The translations under genes were made by a program, and so were the position numbers. DNA of 64,000 nt from assembly GCA_946811695.1 (NCBI GenBank), contig OX328124.1, positions 97,822,547 through 97,886,546 on the forward strand, read 5' to 3'. This document shows positions 22,981 through 34,743 of the stretch, piece after piece (position 1 is the stretch's first letter; every line of letters starts with the position of its first letter). This DNA comes from Gonocerus acuteangulatus. Its lineage: Eukaryota > Arthropoda > Insecta > Hemiptera > Coreidae. The notes beneath the pieces were generated by a model. The model was not told the DNA's origin and made no database searches. It worked only from the letters and a program-made list of their open reading frames with translations.

Positions 22981-24111
22981 CTTTTTTCACGACACCATGG
23001 AAATGAGAGCAACTTAAATCAACAAGATCCTGACTATAGTAGCCAATTTCTAGATAGGAGACAGAAAGATTAAGCTGCTTGCCAGACAGTCCCATTTTCT
23101 GCACAAAGAGCTTGCATAATATAGGAAATATTATGGCAAAATACCTTTTCCTAAGAAAGAGTTTGTAAAAGAACTAAATGGGAAGAATTGTGTAGTCCTC
23201 TGCAAGTACTTTCACGCAATATTTAAATGCAGACAGTTCTTAGTCCATGAATTTAATGATTAATAAGAATTATGTTTCAATTTATATTATTGTATACACT
23301 TTCCTATTAGATTAGCCAGAGGTTGTATTATATTAATTCTATTGTTTCTTAAGTATATATTTTCAATGATTATAGAGGAATGATTCTTTTTGAATTCTCA
23401 TTCACTACTCTGTTACTCTGTGTACGCAAAATACCACTCCAGTTGATGGGCCTCGCCCAAGCTTTTTTGTAAATTTGAATTTATTTTTGTTAGACCAATT
23501 TATGATTATCTTAGAATAAAAATATATTTACTTTATTCATTCATTTATTCACCTGTAATAACTTAGAGATTAATTTATTGCCTTACAGATTCAATTATTC
23601 TACCCTTTTCTGAAAAAAAAAAAAAACTTATTTTCTGAGATGAAATAAACTATGCAAACAGACCAAAATAATTTTAATAAAATTACTGGATATAGAAAAC
23701 ACTTAAACGAAGAAAAAAAAGTATCATGAAGCCATTTTCAGGAAATTTCTCACCTCGAGGTCCGGGGGCTCTGTTAATTATTTTCGTATACTCGTTGAAA
23801 ACGATCTTCTCAATTAAGTTAATTAATTTGTTTTTACCCCTTGGTCCTGGAGCTTATTAGCCTAATAATCTGAATGCTTGTTATTTTAAATTTGAATAAA
23901 AAAGCACTTAGAAGGACTTTCAGCTCTAGATGTATAATGATGCTTTAAATAGTTGGACAATTTTTTATTAAAAGTAGAGTTGCTTGGTGAGCGTATTAAC
24001 CCACTCCCTAGTGGGAGATAAATTTGATATTGGAGTCACGCATTTTGAAAATGCTGATGAGAAATAACGACGCATCACAACTCATTGGACACTAAAACAT
24101 TCTACTACATA
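22981..24111. other. no gene seen
   Basis: AT-rich; a possible retroposon tail around 23,455-23,530 (GTTGATGGGCCTCGCCC then ATAAAAATATATTTAC). Confidence 0.4.
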
Positions 24112-24113
24112 TA

Positions 24114-25222
24114 CAGGGTGTCCCAGTATATTTGTCCACCCCCTTTTCCTCCTAGAGTTGTTGGAATTTCGAAATGAAACTTGGTAGGTCTTAGTTATGT
24201 TGCATGAGGTTACTTTTGAAGGTTTAGTTGACTTTTTAACATTCTCCATTTTTTCTCCAGCGCATCTAACTCTTGATTTTCCAATGGTGGCCGGTATTTT
24301 TATGACGAATTCTGATAGAAAATTTAATTTTAAGACTAATGTATTCTGAGACATCTTTTGATCCGACGCACCGTTTGCGCGTAAAACGCAAAGAACTAAA
24401 AAATATCGCCCTTTTGTAGACAAATTCCTATTTATCACTGAAACCAAGCCTTGTACGTAAAAACACCTCAATGTAAACGTTGTAGCCTATTAATTTTCCT
24501 TTCAGATGATACCAAGATCAAAGTTGTAGATTAAATATTTAACGGGGTATTATGAATGAAAACAAAGGCAATTTTTTTTTTTTTTTTTTTGTTTTATGAT
24601 ATAATAATTTCATATGGAAAAATTAATTTATTCTGTTCTGTTTTATAATAATTTTTATATACTTTTTTTCATAAAGTAAATAAGTACTTTTTTTTGCTGT
24701 TTATGTCAGCTACTTTTTTTTCTATTCATATCGATTTTCTGAATTGTTACTTTTTAAAACTTTTAAGGTATATTTTTCATTCATAATATCCCGTTAAATA
24801 TTAAACCTACAACTATGATCTTGGTATCACCTGAAAGGAAAATTAATAGGCTACAACGTTTGTATCGAGGTGTTTTTACGTAAAAGGCTTGGTTTCAGTG
24901 ATAAATAGGAATTTGTCTACAAAAGGGCGATACTTTTCAGTTTTTTGCGTTTCACGCGCAAACGGTGCGTCGGATCAAAAGATGTCTCAGAATAAATTAT
25001 TCTTAGAATTAAATTTTCTATCAGAATTCGTCATAAAAATACCTGCCGCCACTAGAAAATCAAGAGTAAGATGCGCTGGAGAAAAACTGGAGAATGTTAC
25101 AAAATCAACTAAACCTTTAAAAGAAACCTCATGCAACATGACTAAGACCTACCAAGTTTCATTTCGAAATTCCAACAACTCTAGGAGGGAAAGGGGGTGG
25201 ACACATATACTGGGACACCCTG
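24114..25222. mobile_element. Tc1/mariner-type fold-back with 450-bp inverted repeats
   Basis: CAGGGTGTCCCAGTATATTT and its complement end the element, flanked by TA on both sides. Arms of about 450 bp (24,114-24,562 and 24,768-25,222) are nearly matched inverted copies; the centre is about 200 bp and T-rich. Both arms happen to keep a frame of about 120 codons open, without resemblance to a transposase. Confidence 0.7.
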
Positions 25223-25955
25223 TATATAGGTTACATCGAAGACAGAATAATTAAATTTTAAGTTTAGAATCACTGGGAAGGACGATGCGTTCCGGCAGGT
25301 GCCTAGTCGCGTGGTGAGAAATCTCATCAAAGCATTTACTTAAGGAACCCATAAGACAACATGAACTAAATATTTCACATGACATGAACGATTTGTTGGA
25401 AGAGAGCATTACATAAACACAATATCCTTTTACTAACATACAATTAAAGTAAGCCATCTCAAGTTGTTTTCAACAACGCGTATTCCTCAGAACTATGGGG
25501 CTTATCGTACTTTGACCAAATATAAACAATAGCTTCCAAATATGATAAATCAATCCTAAATCTACCTACCGATCTACACCTCACATTATTATCCGTAAAA
25601 CCAATAAACCTAGGAATGGACAATTTCAACGCAAGCACAGAATTGCAGGCTTGTGGATGCAACTACTCAATATGGTTGAGAAGAGATATCCAATATTATT
25701 CTTAAAAAAAAAACATTACACTCCCTGGGCTCAAAACCCAATAAAATAACTTTACAAAACTGGGCGACGAATCTTCGCCGAAAATTCTTCTAAAATTCTA
25801 AAGTATGAATTAATAAAATTTCATGTTACTCCAAGAAATAGACACAAAAATATAAGCAAATCTGATTAAAGACGACCTAGACCATATAAAAAAACACCCT
25901 ACAGCACCATATTCAGTGTAATTCACGCCTACGAGTATTATAGGTACCTACGAAT
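25223..25955. other. no gene seen
   Basis: Spacer between the TA-flanked fold-back and HINE A copy 2. Short frames only. Confidence 0.45.
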
Positions 25956-26884
25956 AAACGTCCGTCACGCAGGAGCTGCATAAGTAAGCACTTTCCTCAG
26001 AATTTGGGTAGTGTAGACTGCTTTCAAGAATAATTTGTTTATAATATCCTATAAAAATAACATAAAAACATGAATAGTTCTCTTTTAATTTTGTAATGAG
26101 TAAGTGTTCAATTATTAATTTTGTAATTAATTTGCTTCCTGAGTTATGTTTACACACACCTACTACACTACTTCATTAATACAAAAAACTTCATATTTTC
26201 GCCATTTGATCTGACGCAGAAACAGGATACAGTCTCTTTAGTGGTAGAAAGCGCTCCTTGCGGCGGCCTTGCGAAACTACGCCTGACGGGCTATTCTATT
26301 GAAATATATTACAAAGTAAACCCCCCCTTTCCGATAGACCGATTTAGATCATTTTTACAGAACGTCTTTCTCGTGAGTTACCCACGACGTATACCACGTT
26401 TCGTTACAATACAGCAGAAATTACGACCGGTATGAGTATATTTGTAATTTGGGTCCGGCGTAAACCCCCCCCTCCTAATGAACCGATTTTGTTTATTTTT
26501 ACAACACATATTTACCTGTAGATTACCACTACGAATACCGAGTTTCGTCGAACTATAACAAAAATCACGGCTGGTAATGGCGAATTGGTATTGTGGGTCC
26601 GGAGTAAACTCCCCCCCCCCCTCCTAATGAACCGATTTAGTTTATTTTTACAACTCACTTTTCTCTATATATTACCGCTACGAATACCAAGTTTCGTTGA
26701 AATATAACAAATATTACGGCTGGAATGGTCAAATTAGTATTTTGGGTTCGGGGTAAACCCCCCCCCCCTTCCGGTGGACCGATGTTGGTGATTAACGAAC
26801 TCGTTCAATCGTTTGCTAATTGAATGCTGTATACCAAGTTTCGTGAAGAAAAAACAAAAACTCTGGCCGCTATCGTGTTAACAG

Positions 26885-26931
<47 letters not shown>

Positions 26932-27063
26932 TATGTATAAATTTTAACGGGGATCATTTTCGGTGACTACTAGGTAGGATTGATAAAGATTTGAAGAAAT
27001 TTTTCAAAAATTCCGTCATGAGAGCAACCTCAATAGCTACTTTCCTTCGGAGGAAAGTGCTAA
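25956..27063 (+). mobile_element. HINE family A, copy 2
   Basis: Same plan as the copy at 21.0-22.1 kb: CGTCCGTCACGCAGGAGC at the 5' end, subterminal TAAGCACTTTCCTC, four 140-bp units with long C tracts, (CA)/(AT)n, and the 3' hairpin ending GTGCTAAAA. It is separated from copy 3 by only about 43 bp. Confidence 0.78.
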
Positions 27064-27106
27064 AAATGGACATAGATGCATAAGCCAATAAAATATTAGT
27101 AAATAA

Positions 27107-28319
27107 AAGTCCGTCACGCAGGAGCTGCATAACTAAGCACTTTCCTCAGAATTTGGGTAGTGTAGATTGCTTTCCAGAACAATTTGCTTAAAATATCCTA
27201 CATAAATAAAATAAAAACATGAATAGTTCTCTTTTAAATTTGTAATGAGTAACTGATCAATTAATAATTTGCTTCCAGAGTTATGTTTACACATGGTACC
27301 TATTACACTACGTAATAAATACAAAAAACCTCATATTATCGTATTTTGATCTAACGCAGGAACAGGATACAGTCACTCTAGCGCTCCTTGCGGCGGCTTT
27401 GTGAACCTACGTCTGACGGGCTTTTCTATTGAAATATATTACAAATTAAACCCCCGCTTTCCGATTGACCGATTCAGCTCATTTTTACAACACTTCTTTC
27501 TCATGAGTTACCCACGACGTATACCGCGTTTCGTTACAATACAGCAGAAATTACGACCGGTATGAGTATATTAAGAATTTGGGTCAAGAGTAAACCCCCC
27601 CTTCTAATGAACCGATTTAGTTTATTTTTACAACACATATTTACCTGTAGATTACCACTACGAATACCGAGTTTCGTCGAAATATACCAAAAATCACGGC
27701 TGGTAGTGGCGAATTGGTATTGTGGGTCCGGAGTAAACCCCCCCTCCTAATGAACCGATTTAGTTTATTTTTACAACAGTTATTTACCTGTGGATTACCA
27801 CTACGAATACCGAGTTTCATCGAAATATACCAAAAATCACGGCTGTTAGTGGCGAATTGGTATTGTGGGTCCGGATTAAACCCCCCCTTCTAATGAACCG
27901 ATTTAGTTCATTTTTATATCTCACTTTTCTCTCTATATTACCACTACGAATACCAAGTGTCGTTGAAATATAACAAATATTACGGCTGACATAGTCAAAT
28001 TAGTGTTTTGGGTTCGGGGTAAACCCCCCCTTCCGGTGGACCAACTTTGGTGGTTAACGAACTCGTTCAATCGTTTGCTAATTGAATGCTATATACCAAG
28101 TTTCGTGACGAAAAAACAAAAACTCTGGCCGCTATCGTGTTAACAGACACATATATATATATATATGCATATATATATATATATAGATATATATAAATTT
28201 TAACGGGGGTCATTTTCGGTGTCTACTAGGTAGGATCGATAAAGATTTGAAGAAATTTTTCAAAAATTCCGTCATGAGTCCAACCTCAATAGCTACTTTC
28301 CTTCGGAGGAAAGTGCTAA
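27107..28319 (+). mobile_element. HINE family A, copy 3
   Basis: Complete copy with five of the 140-bp internal units, so it is longer than the other two. The 5' subterminal repeat and 3' hairpin are intact, ending AGTGCTAAAA. Sequence right after it matches the C-terminus of a non-LTR retrotransposon. Confidence 0.8.
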
Positions 28320-28324
28320 AAAGA

Positions 28325-28560
28325 CACTTTACCTCAGCATCCGCAGTCAATGATACAAAATAGAAATTACCAAATTATATACCATCTGAGGACTAGAGGA
28401 AGAAGGCTCGGAACATCTACTTTTGCGTTGTCCTGAGTACTCCAAAGTCTGAAATACTCTAAAACCAATTACGGAAGAACAGAGTAACATTTCATTAACA
28501 TATCATTTTTTAACCACCTCTAGCACCGCAGATATAAATGCCTTTATTTATTTTTTTGTT
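28325..28560 (+). pseudogene. non-LTR retrotransposon C-terminal fragment
   Basis: One frame reads LEEEGSEHLLLRCPEYSKV, resembling the zinc-knuckle end (C..C...E...HLL..CP) of jockey/R1-type LINE polymerases. It starts directly after HINE A copy 3, so the HINE may have inserted in or beside it. Stops follow soon after. Confidence 0.5.
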
Positions 28561-29623
28561 ATTACATTCAGTATATGAATACATCTTGTTATGTGGTGTA
28601 AGATAGAATATGCGGGTTCTGTGCTCAAGGGCTCCCAACTTCATCCTCGATTAACGTCAGAAGGACACTCAGATGACCTTGAAAGGGGCGGTGAGCCCCA
28701 GACAATGACTCGAAGGAAGAGGAAACCATTGCTAACACTTCTGATTCGCCTTGGTGGAGAGAGTTGGTGGGTGGCGCTTGATAGGGAAAGTACTTCAGGA
28801 TTTTGATATGTGGAAAGTTTAGGATGGAAACGTTTGAATCTCAATGATATTTCATCTGTAACTGGAATGGGGTTTTGAGGTCTTTATGGAGGTTGAGGTA
28901 GGAAACGTAGAACGGAGCACTCTAAAATGATTTTTAAGAAAAGAGAAAATTGCAACGTCTAGTGGGCTGAGCCTAAGAAACTGTTTTTGCTTAAATTATA
29001 TTGCAAAAGCTTTATATACTATTTGTTTTACAAAAGTGTAATCTATTCCAGTTTTATGTTAAAGGTACATATTATTATTATTATTATGTAATTAGCTTTT
29101 AAATGCTACCCAAATCCCATCATCCACCTTGAAGGAATGAATATTTTTGAAGAGTATGACCGCGTCAAATACTCGGACAGGAAAGGAAGAGTACTAAAAG
29201 CGAGGAGACATCCATAATACTTTCACAGGTCCTAAGAACAAACGCCTGAATCCTGGAAATCCCCCGCAATAAAAGCGAAGGTAATAAGAAAAGCTGAAAC
29301 GTGGTACAATAAAGGGAAGGTATGAAGTCGATGAGGGGGTTGAAGCTATAAAGAGAAGCGCCAACTTAAGCGTAGTTTAAATGCATGGAAGGGTAGGGGT
29401 ATAGGCTGGTGTGTAGGCTTCATGCAACAGGTAGCATAACCCTTTTCCTTTCTCAATCTATACACCCCGACCTTTCCTCAGCAAGCTTATACTCAGCAAG
29501 GATATAGCTACGCTTCCTAAGTCTTTCCTAACTTCTTACTTCTTAAAATGGCGATTTTCGCTTGGAAACACCCTAAAGCCTTTAGAACGTATTCTGGACT
29601 AACGACAGACGTATATCAACAAG
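28561..29623. other. no gene seen
   Basis: Moderate GC at 28,600-28,800 and 29,100-29,500, with decayed coding-like composition but no recognisable protein. Confidence 0.4.
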
Positions 29624-29625
29624 AA

Positions 29626-30857
29626 AAAGTCCGATTCGCAGGAACCGCGTCATCTTGGCGCAATACGTTTATTATCCCTAGTGATATTTGCAAACCAATA
29701 GAAACAGTTATTGGTTGTTTTGATGTTTCGTGATGGGTGGCAGGGTGTTAGGACGTTTTACTGGTAGCACAACAATGAATATAGAAAGGTTTATTGAACC
29801 CTACCATACGGGTAGGCTAGTCCTTTACGGTTTACGAAAGCCACTATAGGTTAATAGTTATAATTAATAATTTTAATTATCCTGTTTCATTGCCAAATAC
29901 ATTTTTGTCCTATAATCAATTAAAAAAATTACAAGCAATAAAAAACTAAGGGTAACAGGCAAAAAGAACCATTCAAATAAGATAAACCAACTACTTGAAA
30001 GTTGACTGTCACATCGAAAATTCCCTCAGAACATTTTTTGTTGAGACTTTAATAAGCTTTCGAATGGTTACCTACCACATACAACGATTTTCAAAAAGTT
30101 TTCGAGATATTAAGGAAATATACGAAGTTCCTATAACTTTTCATGTCTAAAATATTTTATTCTAATCCTGCCTTAACTCCAAACATAACCAAAATTTATC
30201 ATTGTTCATATGAATTTTAAACATGCAGAAAATATTTTAAGTTAATCAGGTGATTCTAAATATACTAATCAAAAACTTTATTCGACCACTATTTTTCCTT
30301 TTTTCTCAGAAACGGTTAAAGCTATCGCCTTAAAATATGGTCTCATTCCTTTTTCTAGGCCAAGAAACCTATAAAACGAGTACTTGCAAGCATATGAAGT
30401 AAGCATAACGATTTTGTTCGCGCGAAGTCCGGTGGACGGATTCTGCTGGTTAACGAACTTTTGGTACCAAATTTCATTAAAATCAGACCATTTTTGATCC
30501 CAGCAGAGAGAGAGACATTTTAATCACCTTTATATTCGTTCTCTATGGGTTCTGAAACGTAAAATCTTCTAGTCGGGACTTCCGGATTGCGTCATGACAT
30601 CAACCTTATAAGCGGGGTTCCTCCCCGATGTTGAACCGAGACCGAAGAAAAAAGGTCTCACGAAGACAAACGTCCTTTCATGGCTCTTATGCCACCTGAT
30701 AACTCCCATCTCGCTCGCTTATCGGTCTCGTGTCTGGTTGGAAGGAGAATACGGTCTGCACACTGATTCACATCCTGTTTTACAACAATCACTGGAGTTG
30801 TATAGACAGCGCCTATCTCGCATGTCGTTTATTAGAGGGAGGGAGGAACCGCGCTAA
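29626..30857 (+). mobile_element. HINE family B, copy 4, with enlarged 3' hairpin loop
   Basis: The 5' end is AAAAAGTCCGATTCGCAGGA. There is one 345-bp module near 29,957. The (AT)n tract is lost and replaced by a short AG repeat. The 3' end GGGAGGAACCGCGCTAAAA is intact. The loop of the 3' hairpin, a few bases in other copies, is replaced by about 210 bp of unrelated sequence (about 30,626-30,836). Confidence 0.72.
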
Positions 30858-31480
30858 AAGTGTTTTAGTGAACATTCGAAACTATGAGCTTGATAAGCAG
30901 AATGACTTCAAACATTTCCCCTTCGTCGCTGCATCAGATCTCTAGGCCACTGTCTTCTGAGTCACAAAATAATCAAATGTCATTCATTAAAACTTGCATT
31001 TGAACATCTCAGTAGTATTCATGATTTATCATTTACACAGACAAATCCTTATTTTGTTTTACTTTTCAACTTTATCTTTAGTACTAAGTAGGTAAGATAA
31101 ATAGAATCCGACGGATATTGAACTCCCCATTTTATAACAACATTTCCATTCTAATTAGCAATTTTAAGAGAAAGTTTTAATTAAGTCTATCTAGTTAGGA
31201 CTAACTTCTAGTTAGATCAATAGCTTTAGATTCCATTTAAGCGAGCCTGTGACACCCCAACTCACGCAGTATCCCCTATCTCTTCACTATATTAACTACC
31301 TTGACAAAGTACAAGGCTCTAATCATCTTAGTTATAGAGAATTCGCACTAAAGTTTCATTAATTAAAGTTGAGGATATTTAAACAAAAAAAAATGTTATA
31401 GATTGAATGAATTGCAGATCTAATATAAACTCTAGTTTCTATATTTATAAAATATTGTACCAAAGTTTTACAATGGATAA

Positions 31481-31490
<10 letters not shown>
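30858..31490. other. no feature seen
   Basis: AT-rich unique-looking DNA. Confidence 0.5.

Positions 31491-31532
<42 letters not shown>
31491..31532 (+). repeat. poly-A run of about 41 bp
   Basis: Possibly a retroposon tail, but no element body is recognised upstream. Confidence 0.9.
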
Positions 31533-31534
<2 letters not shown>

Positions 31535-31749
31535 TTACTTCGAAGAAAAACAAAACATTTAAGATTTAATACAAATAAGGTCGTATTAATTATATTTTAT
31601 TAAACTTTTGTAAATATTGCATAAATGTAATGCTTAGAAAAATGTGTTCACGCTAATTTATTTTTTAGTTCTCACAGTACCAATCCTCAAATCTGTGACT
31701 CTTATTAAAAGATAAAGATAAAATATGTTCATCTGTGTTGGCTTTTGTG

Positions 31750-31751
<2 letters not shown>

Positions 31752-31811
<60 letters not shown>
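31752..31811. repeat. (AT)n tract
   Basis: 60 bp, directly left of the 190-bp unit cluster. Confidence 0.95.
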
Positions 31812-31816
<5 letters not shown>

Positions 31817-32400
31817 TTAAGTTTCTTCGCTGGGGTTGAAATGATTGATTTGTGAGACGGCTTCTCTCTCCAGCGGTGTTTTCTCCTCCCTGCATCTCCG
31901 TAAGAATTCGAGATCGTTGCGAGTAGTCGCTATTCGGCATCTCGTCCTGCTTAATCGCCTGGTCAGCTGATACAATTCCTCGCCGTAGAGGCTTTCAATG
32001 TTTTGTTTTGAGTTTCTTCGCTGGGGTTGAAATGATTGATTTGTGAGACGGCTTCTCTCTCCAGCGGTGTTTTCTCCTCCCTGCATCTCCGTAAGAATTC
32101 GAGATCGTTGCGAGTAGTCGCTAGTCGGCATCTCGTCCTGCTTAATCGCCTGGTCAGCTGATACAATTCGCCCACCGCTGGAGAGAGAGACCGTCTCACA
32201 AATCAATCATTTCAACCCCAGCGAAGAAACTTAAAACAAAACATTGAAAGCCTCTACGGCGAGGAATTGTATCAGCTGACCAGGCGATTAAGCAGGACGA
32301 GATACCGACTAGCGACTACTCGCAACGATCTCGAATTCTTACGGAGATGCAGGGAGGAGAAACACCGCTGGAGAGAGAAGCCGTCTCACAAATCAATCAT
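31812..32400. repeat. cluster of direct and inverted copies of a 190-bp coding-like unit
   Basis: Two direct units (31,812-32,003 and 32,004-32,171) are followed by an inverted copy (32,172-32,400). In the coding sense (minus strand for the first two) they read YQLTRRLSRTRCRIATTRND and LEFLRRCREEKT, which resembles the N-terminal helical region of PLE proteins. A related piece is at 59,805-59,880. Flanked by (AT)n. Confidence 0.55.
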
Positions 32401-32732
32401 ATATATATATAAAACTAGAAACATCCAATATCTTGGAAAGTGAGTATGTATTATTATCCCCAAGTGCTTTTTATTACTCAATGTGCTCACTTGTGCCATC
32501 CTATGTATAAAAATATTGAATACATTATCAAGACAAGCTGCTGCTTTGAAGGTGCTTCAAATCCCTTAACGGTTGTTCGATATTATTCCTTGAAACCTGA
32601 AAGTATCTTTTAAACGCGTCCCAATATTTTTTTTGTTACTGCGTTTCGACGTCTAGGCCATTAGCGCCGACATCCAGTGTGCAGCAAGGAATTTTCCCAA
32701 CGAGCCGTGGGATAAGAAAATTCCTGCCGCCG

Positions 32733-34088
32733 CACAGTGGGAAAAAATCCACTTTTAGGGCAACAAAATTATTTTTTTTTTGTATTTTTCAATATTTTTG
32801 AAGTCACTGAGTTAGGAAAAAATATTTTAAAAAATCGTTGACCCATAGTTTTTAGTATATCCAACAAACAAATGTTGTAGACACACAAATGTTTTGACAT
32901 AATAGATAAAAATTGGGAAATCATTTTCTAAATCTATGGAACATTTAAGTAGTACCTTTTTGCATCTATTATTTACATAAACATAATACATTTATTCATA
33001 AAAAATAATACATAGGCTATAATTCGAAAATAAATAACAAAAATAGACTAACAACTTGAAGAAAAAAGTAATTGTACTGACTTTTTTTTTTTTTTTAATA
33101 ATAACAAATATATTATGTACTAAAAACCAAATATCCATTAATCATCGTCTGATTCAATACTGCTACATCCTTCAGCATTTTCTTTTGACAAGTCAGTATC
33201 GTCTGCCTCATTTTCTAATGACAGTTCTTGAAGTGGATCATGTGGTAAACTACACTTCAATAGGCTAATTACATATACATCGGTAACATGAAATTTTAAT
33301 AAACACGTATAGTTTCTGTTCAAAAAATGGAAAAGAAATTACAAGAACAAAACTGCAATAAACACTGGGAAAAATGTCTCCTTTCTTAGAGTCCGATTAA
33401 TATTCCCTTCCGTCGCCAGTTGATGATCCAAGAAAGTAAATATTTGCATTTTACCTTAATCCTACTAATACTAGACAGTATTTATTTTCGACAGTAAAAT
33501 ATTTTTTTGAATTTTGTCCACCTAAAATGTGATTTTCGCCCACTGTCTTTCGCCGCGGGTTCTTCAGCTACTATCTGACTGCCTAAACTAAATTTACAGT
33601 AAAGTAGAAGCTTAAGGCTTATCGAAAAAAAATATTTGGAATTGGAACTTTGTGGAACTTTGTTTTAAACCTTACTCAAACTTGAGTAATCAACAAAATA
33701 TGAAAAATCTAGTAATAATTTCATTCATATTTTTTTTTCTTTGATATGCCTTTCTGTTATAAGATATATATTATGTATTTATAAAGAACATACCACTAGG
33801 TAATAAATCCATTGTGAAAAGAATTTATAAAATGTGCACACAATTATTTGTAAAACACACCTTACAAAGACCGTAGTTGGAACAAGACTAAGCAGAGGAA
33901 GAGCAAGTGACTAGCAATGTTTGCCTACCTTATTGTTTTAAACAGGATTGGGTTGAACTAGCTACAAAAATTGTTCTGTTTTCAATGAATAGAAGACCTG
34001 AGCACGTTTTGACACGTAAATTGACTTTCTACGACGACATCACATTTTCGACTTTTGTCGCCGTAAAGTAGTCGTTTTGCCCAGTGTG
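32733..34088. mobile_element. Transib-like element with RSS-like ends
   Basis: Left end CACAGTG, 23 bp, ACAAAATTA. Right end (complement) CACACTG, 23 bp, ACAAAAGTC. Transib elements have CACWRTG termini and 5-bp GC-rich target duplications; here CGCCG (32,728-32,732) and TGCCG (34,089-34,093) flank it. A third end of the same type, GACAGTG, 23 bp, ACAAAATTC, lies inside on the minus strand at 33,509-33,547. No complete transposase is present, so it is non-autonomous. Confidence 0.68.
33138..33323 (-). CDS. short acidic ORF inside the Transib-like element, unrecognised
   Basis: The frame ends LSLENEADDTDLSKENAEGC and an acidic SSIESDDD before the stop. An acceptor-like ATTAG precedes the codons for LLKCSLPHDPLQEL, so it could be a last exon. 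It lies between two RSS-like ends and may be a remnant of an element-encoded protein. I do not recognise the family. Confidence 0.25.
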   Translation of the reverse strand: MNRNYTCLLKFHVTDVYVISLLKCSLPHDPLQELSLENEADDTDLSKENAEGCSSIESDDD

Positions 34089-34164
34089 TGCCGGTGGGGA
34101 TCGAACCAACCATCTCCCGCTTATGAATCTAAGGCGCTAGCCACTAGACCACGAGAGACCCCCC

Positions 34165-34687
34165 AATAAAAATAATATACTAAGGTTTTTTTTGGCGGGG
34201 GGGGGGGGGAATTATTAAAATAACATATTATTCCGTACTTCGAAATTTGGGTGGCAGCGAAAGTGTTAAAGTAGATGCACTAACAAAAAAAAAAAAAAAA
34301 AAAAATCAAAAAAAAAATCAAGATTTGCGGAAAACAGAGAGAGAATATTACTTAAATAAATTCCTGAAGAAAACCAATTCTTGTTATATTACATAAGGAT
34401 AATTAAAACACCTCTGCTTGTAAAATATACGTCGACCCCATGCGATAGAGTACGAGAATTTTATAAAAGTGTTAGAAATACACGGATATCGTATTCAGCC
34501 TCTTACGTCACTCCTGAAATACGTCCAATCAGCTGGAAGCTCTTCCCGAGTTGAGCAATCTACCTTGCGTAACACACTTCCATCGTCATCTATACAAGTC
34601 AAATATAGATTTCGAGATCAATAGAATCTTGAATCCCTGCAAAACAAGAATCCATGAAAGGTATTTGCATGAGTATTTAGACACAGA

Positions 34688-34743
<56 letters not shown>

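Larger units (their letters stand above)
32622..34164 (-). mobile_element. tRNA-derived SINE (type 1), split in two
   Basis: The 3' part lies at 32,622-32,732 and the tRNA-like head at 34,089-34,164. A Transib-like element separates them. Both parts align end to end with the copies at 44.2 and 54.3 kb. Confidence 0.8.

Noticed and set aside
24082..25254. Two similar proteins of about 120 residues
   Set aside because: They are the two inverted arms of one fold-back; most differences change amino acids and no protein family is recognised.
30626..30836. Solo LTR in the HINE hairpin loop
   Set aside because: Starts near TGTTG, but no matching CA end or target duplication could be found, so only an insertion is claimed.
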